Assembly: GCA_038502055.1 (NCBI GenBank)
Contig: JAXRKN010000039.1
Span: 2,108,001-2,172,000 of the forward strand
Direction: 5' to 3'
DNA from: Tanytarsus gracilentus
Taxonomy: Eukaryota; Arthropoda; Insecta; Diptera; Chironomidae
DNA length: 64,000 nucleotides
Shown here: one piece after another, positions 23,028 to 38,100 of the stretch
Layout: every line of letters starts with the position of its first letter
Position numbering within the stretch: the first letter of the stretch is position 1
Position numbers and translations under genes: made by a program
Notes under the pieces: model-generated
Told to the model about the DNA's origin: nothing
What the model saw: the letters and a program-made list of their open reading frames with translations, nothing else
Databases searched by the model: none

Positions 23028-26000
23028 TGGAAATGGCAACGCCGTTTGCAGACCCATCTTGTTTGCCATCATTTTTTTAACAGCACTAAATTTTCTTCTC
23101 TCTCTCACTCGCTCAATGTTATCAAGTGCGGTACAGACGAAAAACTATTTTCATTATTTTGCTTCAAATTTTATTTTAAGCCATCTCACTTTCTAACGAA
23201 TATATCGTTGCTGCATTATTTCTCAAACACTCAAGAAATTTCCCTCAAGTGCTGTTTTTTTTGCTGGTTAGAGAGAAAAAATAGCTTTTATGTTGGGAAC
23301 ATTACGACGATAAAAAAAATTGTGAGGAGAGAAATTAATGCATTTTGGCTTCGAGTGAAGTGATGTTATATAAGTTTCTCGGTCAAAATCACTAAGATAC
23401 ACAGAAACATTTTATGAAGGGAGAGAAAATATTTAGGAGTGGAAATTTCTTGATAAAATATTCGAACGAAAATTCCGTTAACCTTGCAATAAAAACTTTA
23501 ACTAAAAAGTCTTTTTAAATTTGTTTAAAAAATGTAAATTTTCCTCATGACTGCCTTTTAGTAATTTACTAAGTTTGTCTTGAGTATAAAAGCAATAAAA
23601 ACTTTCACCAACAATTTTTATGGAGAAAACTTCACCCCGCATGTAAAAACAAGAACTTTCACTTCCTCCATGATCATCATTGCATGTGAAAAAAGAGCAT
23701 ATTGAAATATTTTTTAATACTCTCATGTACATGTTAGGAAGAGAGTGAGAAGGCGCATAATCTTCTTAGTATTTATTATTAAAATTTATTTAAATTTTTT
23801 TCCTCTTATTGTTCCGTCGTATGTTCAGGCAGTGAAAAAAGTTTGAATTTGTTTTGCATTTAAAACTCATCCATAATCCTTAGATAAAATTTAAACACTC
23901 ACACATACATGCGGCATGTGCCCATAAAAAAGAGTTTTACAATCTCATCCCTGAGTTTTTTTCACAGAGATTTACAGTTGCTTAAAAAAGGTTTAAAAGT
24001 CAAATGAATTCAAAACAATTTTTTGCTGTCTTCGACTTGCATTTAAATCAAACATCAACCCACAAAAATTTTATTCAATTAAATTAACTTAATCCCAACT
24101 ACGATATGCAATTTTCGGTGACAATTTCAAATTCAATTCTCAGATGTAGAAAAATCTCAATGACACTTGATTTTTCCTCCCTCGAATGTCATCCAATTTC
24201 AGCTTTTCAGTCTTCATTGCATTTCAATCTTTGTCTTGCACTGCACCGTGTCTGGTGTGAATGAGAAAAGAAAACTTACATGACGATGATTGAGAAGAAG
24301 AACGAGGACAAAAAAAATCTTTGTATCACTGTGAAATGCTACTTTTTGCATGTGTGGAATGACGTCTGAAAAAATGGATGGAAATTTTAAAAAAATAATT
24401 TTATTCTAAATTTTTTAGTTGGAAAGAAAAATTAGTTAACGATTAAAAAAATTGAAAAAATAAATTTAAAGTTTCCAATCCTATATCAATCTCTTTAAAG
24501 TAAGTATAAATTCCGTGACATGTACCATAAAAGTCTCCATTACATTACATTTATCTTCATTGAACTGAAAACAGAGCGAGTAAAAAAAGCTTTAAAAAAC
24601 TTTTCTTCTTTTCTATATTTTTACTGCAAATTCCATCGCATTGTTAGTTTGTGGAAAAAGTTCTTCAAGAAAAAACCGCACAAGAAGAAATTCACAACAT
24701 GATGTCTCAACTTCGCTTTTCTTTAAGTTGGAAAAATCTATCTTGACACTTTCCTTACATTAAGTGGTTTAAAACTTTAAGTTTGTTTAAGCTGTCGATG
24801 ATGAACCGCAACGAGAAGATAACACGAAGAAATTTTCTTTTAATATTGTTGAGATTAAGATTAAAATTGAAAGTTTGTCGATGTTAATAAAAATTAAAAT
24901 CTGTAATAAAAAAATGAAAAAATCTTTTTATATTTTTAAAAATTTGATGTATTTTTATTCATCTAAAAATTGATATGACTATGAAGCATCAAAAAGATGA
25001 TTTTTTTTTCATTTAAATGATTAATTTTTTTTGTATTCATTAATTAATTTCATATGCTTGATGATTTTAATCATTATTGACTACATTAACTCAACTTTTC
25101 ACATTCTTTATGCTTTTCGTATAAGTTTTTCTTATTGTATGATTAACGATTTTTTTTGATGTTTTTTACTTATAACACAATGATTAATGTGTAATGCAAT
25201 TGTTGGTTCCATAATTCATATGTAAGTTTCTTGTTTGTGTACTTAATCTTATTTATAGCTCATTATAAAATTTTCATAACTAGACAAAAAGTATTTTTAA
25301 AGTTTAAGAGATAAATTATTTTTAAAAAATATTTTAAATTTTCTTTCATCAAACTTTTCAGAAGTGATATTTTTTGATTCTACAAAAATTCTTCATTTAC
25401 ACACAAAATATAATAAAACAATTTTTTTTGTGAATGTCATAACAGAAAGAAAAATATTTTTCCATAATTAATTAACATAACTCTCGGTGCATATCTGTTT
25501 TTCTCATAAATATGCAGCAAAAAAGACGAAGAGAGAAATAAATAAGAAAACGAGGAAGTTGAAATTAAATCCAAAATGAATTATTTACTAAGAAGACACA
25601 AATTTTGTAATATTAACTTTAATCTCTTCGTCGTCAAGTTGATTTTTCATCCCTTGGATGTCATTTAAAAGTAGAAAAAGAATTAGCGATCTCTATAAGA
25701 GTTTGAAATGAACGTAATTTGCTTAGGAATGAATTTTCAGAGAAAAAGTTTCAGACATTTTTCAAGTGATGATTTTTTTATAAATTTCCACGCCTTGGCA
25801 TTTTTCGCCAATCTTTTTCGAAATATTGTCTCTCTTCGGTCAACCTTAAAAAATCGTCAGTTTTCGTCATTTTATTATCAGAGTGTGTATAAAAAATTTA
25901 ATTTATCTAAGAGTAGTGTAAAATTCTAAGGAGATGTAGTCGAGAGATGGAGAAAAGAGGGAAATAGTTGAAAAAGGGAAAGAGATTTTTTCGTGTGTGC

Positions 26001-26067
26001 CACTACTTATTTATTAATGATATCATTTTCAATGATTATGTGTTGATTTTTACGTTCCATTCCTCGC
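23028..26067. other. Intergenic, convergent region with the dystrophin 3' UTR at its right edge
   Basis: About 3 kb of AT-rich sequence between the satellite element and the dystrophin stop codon. The short frames at 22923-23363 and 23502-23732 look like chance. The part next to 26068 must contain the dystrophin 3' UTR on the minus strand. Confidence 0.55.
26010..26015 (-). terminator. Candidate dystrophin polyadenylation signal
   Basis: AATAAA on the minus strand, 52 bases after the stop codon at 26070-26068. It is the closest canonical hexamer; in DNA this AT-rich others occur further downstream, so the used site is uncertain. Confidence 0.4.
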
Positions 26068-26159
26068 TTAATCGTTCTCATTATTCAAATCACTTTGTTC
26101 AATTTCCTGATCCACAGTCATGACTGTGACGAGGTCCTTCAGTGCCTTATTCAAGTCAC
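26068..26159 (-). CDS. Dys: Dystrophin, last coding exon
   Basis: Acceptor TATGCAG, entry phase 1, stop TAA at 26070-26068. It encodes GDLNKALKDLVTVMT followed by an acidic tail ending NNEND. This matches the conserved dystrophin C-terminus (human DLGRAMESLVSVMTDE). It is too short to stand out as an open frame and was found by continuing from LLHMAG in the previous exon. Confidence 0.9.
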
Positions 26160-29100
26160 CTGCATAATTATAAGGGATGGTTGTGAGTAAACAGTTTTAT
26201 ATCTATGTATGATCCAATCTACCAGCTTTTATTTAATATTAATAAAGGGGCATGACACTGGGTCATATGCAAATAAATCATTCACACTTATATACTTTAT
26301 AAATTTACATACTAAAAGTATATAAGTACAAATTTATGTGTTTAGCAAAAAGCATATAAGTTTACATGATTCACATCCCAGCATCTCAGCCCTTTGATTT
26401 TGATTAATTCAAAATTATTTTATTTAAGCGCAAATCAACTATATATATTTCGTCGATTCATTTATTTCACTCATTAATAATTAATTAGTTCAATTAATAT
26501 ATTTTTGCACCTCATTATGTGTGTGGTATATTAAAAAGTTAATCCACATGTCCTAGATTAATGGTTATTGGCTACAATAATATAATTTAATGTGTTATGT
26601 CTCGCAATCTACAACAAGGATAAAAAGTGGTGTGGTGGGATGACCGCCAAAATAGTTTAATTATTATCATCATCGTTCCCATCCGTTCATCGTCATGTAT
26701 GTACACAAAATTGATTAATTAATTATCCAAACATTGCTTTTCCATTGATGATGTGTCGTCATTTGATATCTGCCATTCTGATGTGTTTGCTTGTGTGCGG
26801 TTCAATTTCAATATTTACATTCGTCCTGTTCGATGTGTTGTCAATTTTAATGAGTTTGCATTTTAGTTTTAGCGGATCAGAAAATTAATTTTTAGAAGGG
26901 GGAAATTAAAAGAGAGAGAAAAAAGTTGTTAATTAGATTTTTGATTAGTTTATCTAAAATTGTTTTTTTAGTGTGCAAAACATAAAATTAATTAGTTTTG
27001 TGAAATGACGCATGATATGAAAGGCTTTTAAATTTTATTTGTAATTTAAACTTGTGTGAAACTTTAAATTTTTAAAACCTAATTAATAATAAAAATTAAT
27101 TTAAATTACATGTAAATCTCATATCACAATTCATTATGCAATTATTTAATTTGCAGCCAAAAAGCACAGACAGTGAACAAAAAGTTACTCAAACAAACTA
27201 ATTTAGATAATAAATTAAACAATTTTTTTACCAGCCATGTGGAGTAAGTTTGTGTGAGCAGCCGGTGGTGGTGGTCGATTCATTAATTGCTCATTCATGT
27301 GTGCATTATTGCCAACTGCATTACTATCATTTATGACCTGCTGAATACCATCTACACCAAATAAATGATCAACATTCAACCCCGTAAGAGTTAGGAGAGA
27401 GTGAGAAGAGGAAAAAAATAACTGAGTTAGTCTGATTGCATTGCGCAAATTTTTTAAATGTATGAAAATGTTGTTAGTCAAGAGTAAATTGCACCATGAT
27501 CCATCACCCATCAATCTCTTCTCTTGATGTTATTTACTTTAACTAAATTGTTCTGTAGAGACTGAGGAAGGGTTGATGGCTTTTGACTTTACAAAAAAAT
27601 ATTTTTGATATTTTATAAAATTTAAATTCACTTAAAGTTTATTTTTTCTAAAGCACACCATCCCTCTCTCTCTATGAGCGTCACTCAGTCTCCCCCATTT
27701 TTTTGCTGATTGTTAATTCAATCAATCAAGAATGATTTTTCACTGCAGTGAAGAAAAAAATTGAATTACTCACTCGAATTCTGCTCGTTGGCAGTGTAAT
27801 GTCCGTTTTGTTGGAGCTTTGCAGGTGATTCCGTGTTAAGTTGCGACGCCGTGACCGAGCGCGTTTGAAGTGTTGACGCTTTCGTGGCATTTGGCTGTAT
27901 TTAAATAATTTTTAAATATAATTAATTGCTTATAATTTGTACGAGTTAAGAGCTCGCTAATTACCTCATCAAGTAATTGCCTTAACCGTTGTAATTGTGC
28001 TTCTAGTTGACGATTGTGGTCCTCCAGGATTTGCATTCTCGCTTCAAGTCGTCCTTTGTGTTGTCGCAAAAGCTTCGCTTCCGCCATCATGTCCTGTGGG
28101 AATTTTCCATAATTAGGTCGTGTAATTAATTGCGACGCAATAATTCTTACCTGTCCACCACCACCACCACCTCCTCCCTGTGTAGGTGTCGTTTGAGCAT
28201 CATCAGGTGTTGAGGTCGGTGTTTGTTTAATCTTGAGACGATCGTACTCTGCCTGCAATGTCGAATTTTCCTCTTCTAAATCACGAATTATTTGCTCCAA
28301 TTCTTCACGTTCTTCCGCCTCGTTACTCGGCGACTTTGGACCATTCGAAGACGATATTGATTGACTAAACAACTGATTTGGCAATTGATGTTCATCGTCG
28401 CTGTCTGGCGTTGAATTACTTCGTGTGCCCGAACCACATTCAACCTGCGCTAAGCGTGATGCATACATTTCAAGGCGCGAATGCATGTCATTTTGGAGAG
28501 TGTGTGTGGTATGTTGAGGACTCGGTGCTGGCGACTCTAGAGCATCTCCCTCGAGGACACTTTGTACCGGCAAATAGCCGACACGTGGATGCTTTTTAAA
28601 GTACTTTCGTGACTTGAATTTATTTCGGAGTGCTCGAGTAAAATCACGAACATCCTCAGACGAGGTGGTCTATTAAGGTGAAGAGATTTATTAGAGGGTA
28701 AAACATTTTTTATTTCAGAGATTAACTTACCGTCGTACAGTACTCATGCATCGGATGTGTAAGCTTATGATTTTTAGCATTTTTGCCGAGGAAGAAACAA
28801 GTCTGGCACATGTCAAAGTTGAAGCATTTTAGGCATCTGTAGCGGAAACCCACAATTGGATATTCTTTGCAAATATTGCACTTCGCTTGATGCTTTGCAT
28901 TTTCAGCAGCTGCCAGTCGATGCATAACCGGAAGCCAAACGAGACTTTGAGGTTCGTGTTGTAGCCAGCCGAGGAAGTGCTGGGCTTCAATTGCTGTCTC
29001 TAAGAGTTCGCCATTTTGATTGACACCAGCACGTTCAAAGCATGATCGTACTGAAGGTTCAATATTAGAACCACCAAATGCCGCGACCTCACCGAGTTGA

Positions 29101-32100
29101 CGTGGAACTTGAATGCAATCGTGAAGTAAAAGTCCCAATTTTCTCTGATCACATTTCTTGTCTGTATCAGCAATTAATCGGAAGAGATATCGATATTTCT
29201 CCTCTAAATGTCCACGACACAACAAAATCAATCCAACTTTGAAGCTCAACACACGAATTTGTCCAGTTCTTTGAGAATCATAAACATTGAGTATCCAGTT
29301 GATTGCTAGATCCAAAAGCAATGGCAAATCAAGCGTCGGATCGTTAATTGTCACATATAGTGAGTGCAAAACTGTCGTCATATCAGCGATATCAATTAGT
29401 TTATCATTTTGACCTCGCAATCCATGAATGTCAAATCGTTCGACTGCGACCGTCATTTGAATTCGATCGAAGACAAGTCGTTTCTGTACGGTGCGCAATT
29501 TCATTGCCGTACGATAAGCGGAAAAACGAATTTCATTTAGGTCTGAGAGTGACTTCATCAATTCAATCATTTCCGGATGATCCCAAGTCGTGGTTTCGCG
29601 TTCGTGACTGATGAGAAAAAATATTTGTTAAAAATTAACGAAAATTTTCGAATTCAAATAAACTCACTTAATATAATAAGGCACGCTGGCTGGCGTAGTT
29701 GCTCTCTCCCACGGTGATTTGACGCTCGTCGATAAATTTGGGATGGGTCCGACATTCAAAAGCGTTCTACCGTTGTCGCTCATTGATGCGCTCAATTGAT
29801 TTCCGCCGACTTGAACGAGCACTTTGTGACGTTCGTCGATGGCAATTTGAAGGAGTTTCATGCGCGTATTTAAATCTTCGAGCTTCGATAAGCATTGACT
29901 AGGAACTAACACGTGATTTGCAGTGAAGAAACTCTGTTGCTCATTACAATCATCCAGCAGTGCTCCCGCCGTCATCATTTGATCTTTGAGACGCTGCAAG
30001 TACTGCATTTGATCGACTGCTTCGCCTGCTGACGACGGTGTCTGCCATGAATGTGCCAATTGTTCCGCTTGACTTACGCGTGAACTCAAATCTTCCAAGG
30101 TTTTTTGCAATTGACGCGTTTTCTGAAAATAGAAGAAATAAAAAATCAAAATTAATTATAAACATTTCAAATTCAGTTGGAGATTTTTTTCGACTCGTTC
30201 ATAAATCATTTGGAATTGATATGATGAGCAAGAGGCAGCAGCTTAGTGTGTCCATCAACGGAGATTTTCATCAAGAGAAAGTGAGCACCTTGACATTTAT
30301 TAGGAGGAAAATTGTTAAGACGCGATGGCGCCTCAAAAATTATGTTTTTAAAAATTTAAAATTCAAATAATTTTTGACGGTTATTTTTAAATTTTTATTA
30401 TTTTAAAAATTAATTGTCAATTCCATAATTTTGCGAATCCCATCAAGCATTAGAATTGATGTCATTAAACATGACCCATAACAATGGGACAGAGAGCTCG
30501 AGCAAACAAAAGGAAATAAAAAATTAAATTTATATCATCATTCATTTTTTATGTGCGATTCCCGTTCTGCTTTTATAGAATTATTATTGCTGTTGTATTG
30601 CGAGAGTGTCATTAACAAAAAAAATAAGAAGGAGAAGTGGAGAAGAAAAATAATTAAAAGGAATTTTCAAAGAAAATGTGCACATAGAGCTTAGTGCTCC
30701 ATCATGATGAAAGAAAATGATGAGAAAAAAGTATCAAATGCCTTTGACTCGAGAGAGAGATGAAAATGGAATTGCACTACAGCAATGTGAGACATTAAAA
30801 AGCAAAAAAAATGCTTGGGCTCCAATTGCAAAAATGAGAAGGAAAACTATTAAAAAGTGTAATTAATGACACGACTGAGCGTTGCTCGCAACAAATTTGC
30901 GGAAATTTTTCTCTCTTTTTTAGTTTCCTGAAATTAAAAATGAGTATTTTTAACTGCTAAAAATATTTTATCAAAAAATCACAAAAGTTTGCCTAACCTC
31001 AACTACCTTTCGGTTTTTATAATTTATTCGACTGTCATTCAAATTTGCTTTTCAAATTCCACTGAATAAACCCAAAAAATATCTCAAATCAGCATAACAA
31101 TAATCGCTTTAGCATTAGCGAGCAAAATTTCAACCAAACTGCGTGTGATGAATAATTTAAAATTGCAAACGCAAGCGAATGATGAGTAATACTTTAAATA
31201 ACAATAGAGAGACAAATTCCAAAAATTGTATTTATCGCAAAAAAGGAAAGTGAATGAAAAAGTCTAATGCAATTTTGTGTCATTCTCGCTCATTTTATTT
31301 TTTCAATTTCGCACGAAATTTAAAACATTTTTTGCACACTGAACGAGATTTTTATGCAGCGACAATTGCATGAGAATTTCTCAACTAAAAGTGCAATGAA
31401 TTCATTCTACTGTGATGATGATGGAGGAAAAGTGGAAGCAGCTAGAGAGTGCATGCATTGGATAGAAGAATAAAACTGCATGAGAGAAAAAGGAAGGAAA
31501 TAAAATTTCGCAACATCAAATGGATTTTAGTAATTGCTCACCATGTTGAAATGTGCTGAGTCGTGAGCTTTCATAATAAGATGATAGCGGGTGGCAGCAA
31601 GAGAGTTGAGAGCTTAAAGCATCACAGATGGATTTTAAAGTCAATTATGAAGCTTTAAGGGGAAATTTTGAAGTTTGTTGAAAGTGAAACGAAATGGAAA
31701 ATGAAACAATCTTAAGCGACTTAATTTATTTATATTTATAATGGAACAAGATGGAAAATGAAACAACTAATTTTTTAAAGTTGAAAATTAGTGTGGAAAC
31801 TAGTTTAAAATTTTTAGAGCTTTAGAAAAATAATTTTAATGTTGGAAATTTTATTTTCACAACCACAACTCCTTACTGCATTTCTTGCGTTTAACTCAAT
31901 ATTAAAATCTCTTAGCATTTAACCGACAGTGAAACGAAAAAAATAATTTTCACTTCAAATGGAAGGAAAAAGTGAAAAGGAAATCCAAGCACAATGGCTT
32001 TTTATTTCCACAACCGTCATCTTATTCCACTTTCGTACATCTTACGTAACTTGGTAAATAAAACTTCATCAGCAGAAATGCAGAAAAAATCTTCAGTGCT

Positions 32101-35100
32101 TTATTTGCAAGAAAAATTAATTTTAATTATCGAGAGGAATTTTATAATCTCTAAGGGAATTTCAAGGATAAATTTTTCCAGTCGTTGAAGTTTTGCAATT
32201 TTATTCAATTGAAAAATTATTCAACGGAAATTCTCATAATAATTAAAATATCGCACCAGACAAAAGTCATAAATAAACATTTAAAAAATTCTCGTGTGTC
32301 AACCGACTCACTAACCTCGTTAAAATTCTTAGCATCATCACTCAGCATATGGTTGAAATGAGTCATGCAAACAACGAGACGAGCTCCATGAACAGAGCCG
32401 AGAGCTCTTTCTAAAGATTACCAGAAATTAGTGGAGGTGTTGACAATTAAAATTAACACTCAACTGTCCAAACAGATCATTGGTGAAAGTTTACTCAGAC
32501 ACCACCGCCCGACCCAGATTAAATTTATAATTTTCGTCTAGTAACAATGACTCGAGCTATCATTAGTGGATAACCGATTAAATTAATTAGGGAAATATTT
32601 GAACTATAGAGAGTGCTGATGATGATGGTGCGAGCAAGAAAACTGAAAAGTGCTGTTTGTGGTTAAAATAAATATTTACATTTTCGAGCAAAATTGCCTC
32701 ATAATAAAAAGTTTTTTTGTGTACATTTAGCACTATGCAGAGAAAGCTCAGCGCTGACTGTGACACAATAGGGGTTAAAGTGAGATTATGTGAAAGAAAT
32801 TAAAGAGAGATTTAAATTAAGCTTGGATTTATAGAAAAAAATGTTTGAAATTTTAATTTTTTTAAATTCTCACACAAAATTAAATTATTTTATGAAAATT
32901 GAATTTTATCGTCGGCATAAACTCCCAAAAGCTCTAAAAATAATAAAGCACAAAAAATTCATGCGAGACAGCGTTGCGCACTGAGGTACGGCAAAAAAAG
33001 CATAAACAATAAATTTCTTCCTTGTTTATTTGTTTACGTTCCCCGGAATGTGCTTTATTTGCAACTCTTTGTGTTAAAAATTCACATACGTATATGTGCC
33101 TTTCTTTTTATTGCAACATTGCACAACATAGCACCAAAGAAAAACCCGCTCATTAAGAATTTACATCCCTTCATTTTACTTAGGGCTTTTTTGCATATAA
33201 CGAACGTGTGAGCTTTATTTTATTTTGCATTTTAAAAGATTAAATTTGGGTAAATGTGGTGTTGGTAAATTATGCAGTGAGCTTCCAATGTGCTTAAGTG
33301 AATGAGAGAAGAGAGAGGTGGAAAGTATCAATCTTCCCGTCAATATCAATTAAGGTAAAGTTGTAAATTATCAATAAAGGCGTTTAAAAAAATTTAAATT
33401 TTTTTCACTTTTAAAATATTAAACAAATTTTGAAAAAATTTAATTTACAAAATTAATTTTTCTAGAACTTTTTAAACTTCTCATTTCTCATTTTCATTCA
33501 TGCTAGAAATTTCTACTTCTCGCTTCTCTTTTTCGAAGAAAGACTTTGGCAACATTGTCAAACAGTGAAATGGTAAATAATTCATGTCGTAAATTGAATT
33601 TGTCAATTCTAGTGAGAAAGGAAATTTGTTGGCATTACATAAAAACTATAAAACAAGCAATTGGGAAGAATTACAAGAAAAATACTTTTTTCATGGCATT
33701 TTGTCGAATTTTAAATCCAGTTAATCCTTGGCAATTTTCATTTTATGTTTGTTGAACGGAGAGAAATCGAATTTAAGCTCTTTCGGGATCGTATTATGAT
33801 AACGACATTGTTTGCTGTTGAGGGTGATTGCAATTGAAACGTTTTAAAGATTAGAAAAGAATTTTTGATAAAAAAATTAATTTTTTAAAACAGTAAATTT
33901 CCTTTCCTTTCTTATTTAACTAAAACCTGATGAAAACTAACGCAAAATTGGCTTTTAGGCAAGAAAATATAAATTTTCAACAAATCCGCATTTACTCTCC
34001 GATGAACGATAACGTGCACGCAAATTTCACATGCCGCACATTCCGCCTTATATGCAAAAATTTCCTCGTGAAAGTAACAAAAACTAGATTTCGCAATAAC
34101 TCTGATAAAAAGGATCCCAAAGTGAAATATTTTGTATGTTTATGGCATTGCATACTGACGAGGAAAATTTATTTAGGTCCCATAAAAAAACATTTTCGGG
34201 CGCTTTAACAAATGAGACGAAAGATAAGAAATTTATGAATTTTTGTAATCCGGAGAGAGATTGAGGAAGAAGGATGGGATGAGGGTAAATGAAATCATTT
34301 AAATTTATGCATGAAAAAATTAAAAAACTTCAAATCACATAAATCAAATATTCACTTTGAATTTTTTTCGACTAATTCCGAGAGCTCAATTTAATCTCAT
34401 AATCCCATGATGACCTACGAATACATAAAATATCATCGCCAAAAAACCGAAAGCGGCGCCATCAGTCAGATTTCTTCTTTTTGTCATCGAGAGAGAAATT
34501 AAAAAAAATTTTGAAGGCGTTGTCAAAACATGATCCACAGCTTTGACCTCGCTCAATCAATCGGAAAACATTTTTGATATGCAAAAAGAGCATGAATGAT
34601 AGAAAATTAGCATATTGTGTGCATCTAACCTCTTGTTCATACCGCAGCGACTCAACAACCTCGAAAAACATTCGTTCTGCTTCGTTTTTTGGCGTTGTAG
34701 AGTTGTCGTCGTCACTGAAGAATGTGACATCGATATTATCGAGTGTCAGATCATCGGAATCCTCATTTTCCGTATCCGCCTCGTCAAATGACTGCATCGA
34801 TGATGAATTGTGGCACTTTTCTGTCGTTGCCGTTGATGTCATGGTAAATAATTTATCATCGTTATCACTGCAACTGCTAACCGCTTCACTACTGCACTCA
34901 TCATCAACACTATTCGCCTTTCTTACAACGAAACGACCCGAATTTGTTCGCTCGATGCGCGTTTTTATCGTCATCACACTATTGCCATTAATTGATTTCG
35001 TTAAACGACTCAACATGGCGTTGTTATTAGATTTCAATTGCATTTCGAGCTCTCGAGCGCCAGTAATCAATTATTTTATTTTTTTCGAGTGACTTTTTCT

Positions 35101-38100
35101 TTCATTCTTCACAGCTGCACATTTATTATTTCACACACATTCGCTCTCTAAAATATAACACATGATGTCACGATTTTTTGCGAAAAATAACGAGCAATAA
35201 GTTAGGAATTGACACTTAAAATTAATTTTATTTAGAAAAATTGAAATATCGAAATTTTGACTTTTTAAAATAAATTTAAAAATTAAATTTTTTAAATTTT
35301 ATAAGTTTTTATCCCTCGAAAGAAAAGGAAAAGAACACAAAATCAATTATTAAGTGTCACCGTCCACTTAAATGCGACATCGAAGGCACTCAAATCATTT
35401 TGACATTATTTTATTATATTGTGTGCGCGTGGAATTGCAACAGCAAGAATCAAGCGCCGCTCAATATTTATTAAAAAATATAAGGACGTGTCAAGGGATG
35501 GTTCATATAATTGTTAAATTTTAAAACAATATTTTTAAGATAAACTTTGTAATTTTTAAAAACCAAACTGTCCGCTCCTGTCTACTCTCAATTTTCAGTC
35601 TCACGAAAAAGGGAAAAGTTCGACATTGAAAACAATAATAATAAAAATTATATTGAAATTCCCAATGGAAGCAAAAGTCTGAATGTGGCACGTTCAGCAT
35701 ACAAAATTAAGGAATATATAAAAATTTTGCATTCATGATCAGACAGTGCCACATCTATAACACGCTAACTGGACGTTGATGATGCGGTTCAATGGTGGGT
35801 TGTTGTTATGTGAAAGATTGCAGTCGAGAGAAAAAATTGTTTCGGAGAGAGAAAATTTTCATCCACTTAATCAATATTCAAATCAAGCAAAGTGTGTTTA
35901 AGTGAATTTCAATTTATCAAAAAGAGAATTTATTGAGTAGGAATTGACTTTTTGTTTCAGGAAAGTATTTTAAATCACTTTCCATATTTTTTTCAATAAT
36001 TTTTCTTTTATAATCTCAAATTTTTGTCCTTTTCTCAAAAATCAACCCAAAAGACTTAAAAAACTTTTTCGAACAAATTTACTTAAATACCCTTGAAAGA
36101 CCCTTAAACGAACGAAAAAAAATTCACAAATCGTTTTGACTTTTTAACTTTTCTCTTCACTCTCTCTTGTGGGTGAAAACTGAGGAAAATATCGAATAAA
36201 ATCTTCAAAATAATATTATTGAATCATCGAAGTGCGGGGGTCGATGATTGGATTATTGTTAACTGAGAGTGAATGGCCATTATTTTAAATTTTTTATGGC
36301 ATTCCGGTTGCTCAATTGTTTTACAACACGGGAAGCACGATTGGAGGTGATGAAGAAAATAAAAAAGAATGAAATGTAGCAGACGTGAGCAATAATTTTG
36401 ACATGATAAATTTTTTAAAAAAACATTTTTTAAATTGTCTTTCAAATTTTTAACACAATGTTGAAATTAAATTTACAACAACTCATTCCTTAGTCATCAT
36501 CCATTGTCTAAAATAATGATTTGCATGTTAGGAAAGAATCTCAACTCGATGATTCAAATCGATTAACACATGGTGCCCTCAGAGCTCACATTATGATACG
36601 ACTACAATGACTCGAAGGCATCATAAATAAATAATATCGCTCTCGAAAATGTCATTCAGTGTGTCTCGCATATGCGATAAAAAACGATGAAGATGAAAAA
36701 TATGAGGAATAAAAAATTCTCAACTCATCATTCTCAGCAATTTACGCAATTATATTGTGCTGTTGGGAATAATGGAACGAGAGTGGAAAAGAAGATGAAA
36801 TGAGAGTGATGATGAGCATTAAACATCATTGATGGAAGTTGTTTAGTTCTCAATTAGATGCAGCAGATGATGTGAGTGTGATGATAATTAAGAAAGATCG
36901 TTGTTTATGTTATAACGAAAAAATTATGTTTTGATGTCAAGTTCCAGACTCAATGCACTCTCTCACTCTAATGAGATTGAAAGGGATTTTAATTTTTTTC
37001 GAAAAAGAAGAGCAAAAATTGAGATTTTAGAGTGATTTGTGATCATGTCGAAATCCGTTGATTATTTAAGAGCTTTTTCAGTCGATTTATGTTGAAGTCA
37101 TTAGGTTAAGTACGTGAGGATTTTTAATGAATTTTTGGTATTTAAAATCATAATGAGATGAGAGAGAGAGTTTATTCAAAAAATTGTTTAAAATTAAAAT
37201 TTTAAAACATGAACTTTATCGTTTAAGTTAAATCTCCATCTCTATAGTATTTCATGACTCTTAATAACCTCCAAGCGATAATTTTACAAATTTCCTCTTG
37301 TTACAAAAAATTAATAAGAATTACACGCCGTCCCACATTGCCGCCTTTTTAATCTCTTTTAATTTGTTCCAGATTAAACGAAATATTGAAAATTCTCTCA
37401 ATAATCGTCGCACTTCATAATCTCTTCCCCTCATTATCACCACGCTATGGCACGCTATTCCCTTCCTTCTGCAAAACGTTTCGTTCGTTTAATTAATAAT
37501 CAAATTACGTCTCTCTTTTTTGTTATCATTCTCAAGTCACCTATCTCGACTTCTTTTTACTCTATTTCTAATGCTTTGCTTCTTAAATTACAAGATACCT
37601 GATAAGTGTCAAGGATTGGACACTTTTAATTTTTTTAAATATTTTAAATGCAATTTTCGTGATTTAAATTATTAAATATTATAAACTAAATGATATTAAA
37701 AATTTAAATTTCCACCCCTTGATTTTAATTCCAGCAACACAGTAGCAGCAACGCCAGACGAATTGTGTGAGTGACATTAACATGGAAATGATTTTTCATC
37801 GAGAGTCGGAACAGATTGTAATGGAAATTTCATGAACCTTAAATGAATCAATTATTCACTATACTCCACTGCTGCCATTGTAACGTGGTGCGAGATGATG
37901 TTAAAGCATGACAGGTTAATGGAGTCAATGAAAAGTGAGTGCGAGTGATTACGAAAAAAAAGAGTTTTGTTTGCTACCGCAAACCGATTAACATTTTTTG
38001 GGATGCACATTTGTAATTTGAGGCGCAACGCACGTGTGAGAGACTCTATTTTTACAATTGTGATGCAAAGTTTATTTTAACATTGTTGAAATATTTTCTT

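Noticed and set aside
34574..35092. 172-residue plus-strand frame
   Set aside because: Antisense shadow of the dystrophin short-isoform first exon; Ser-rich because the sense codons are acidic.
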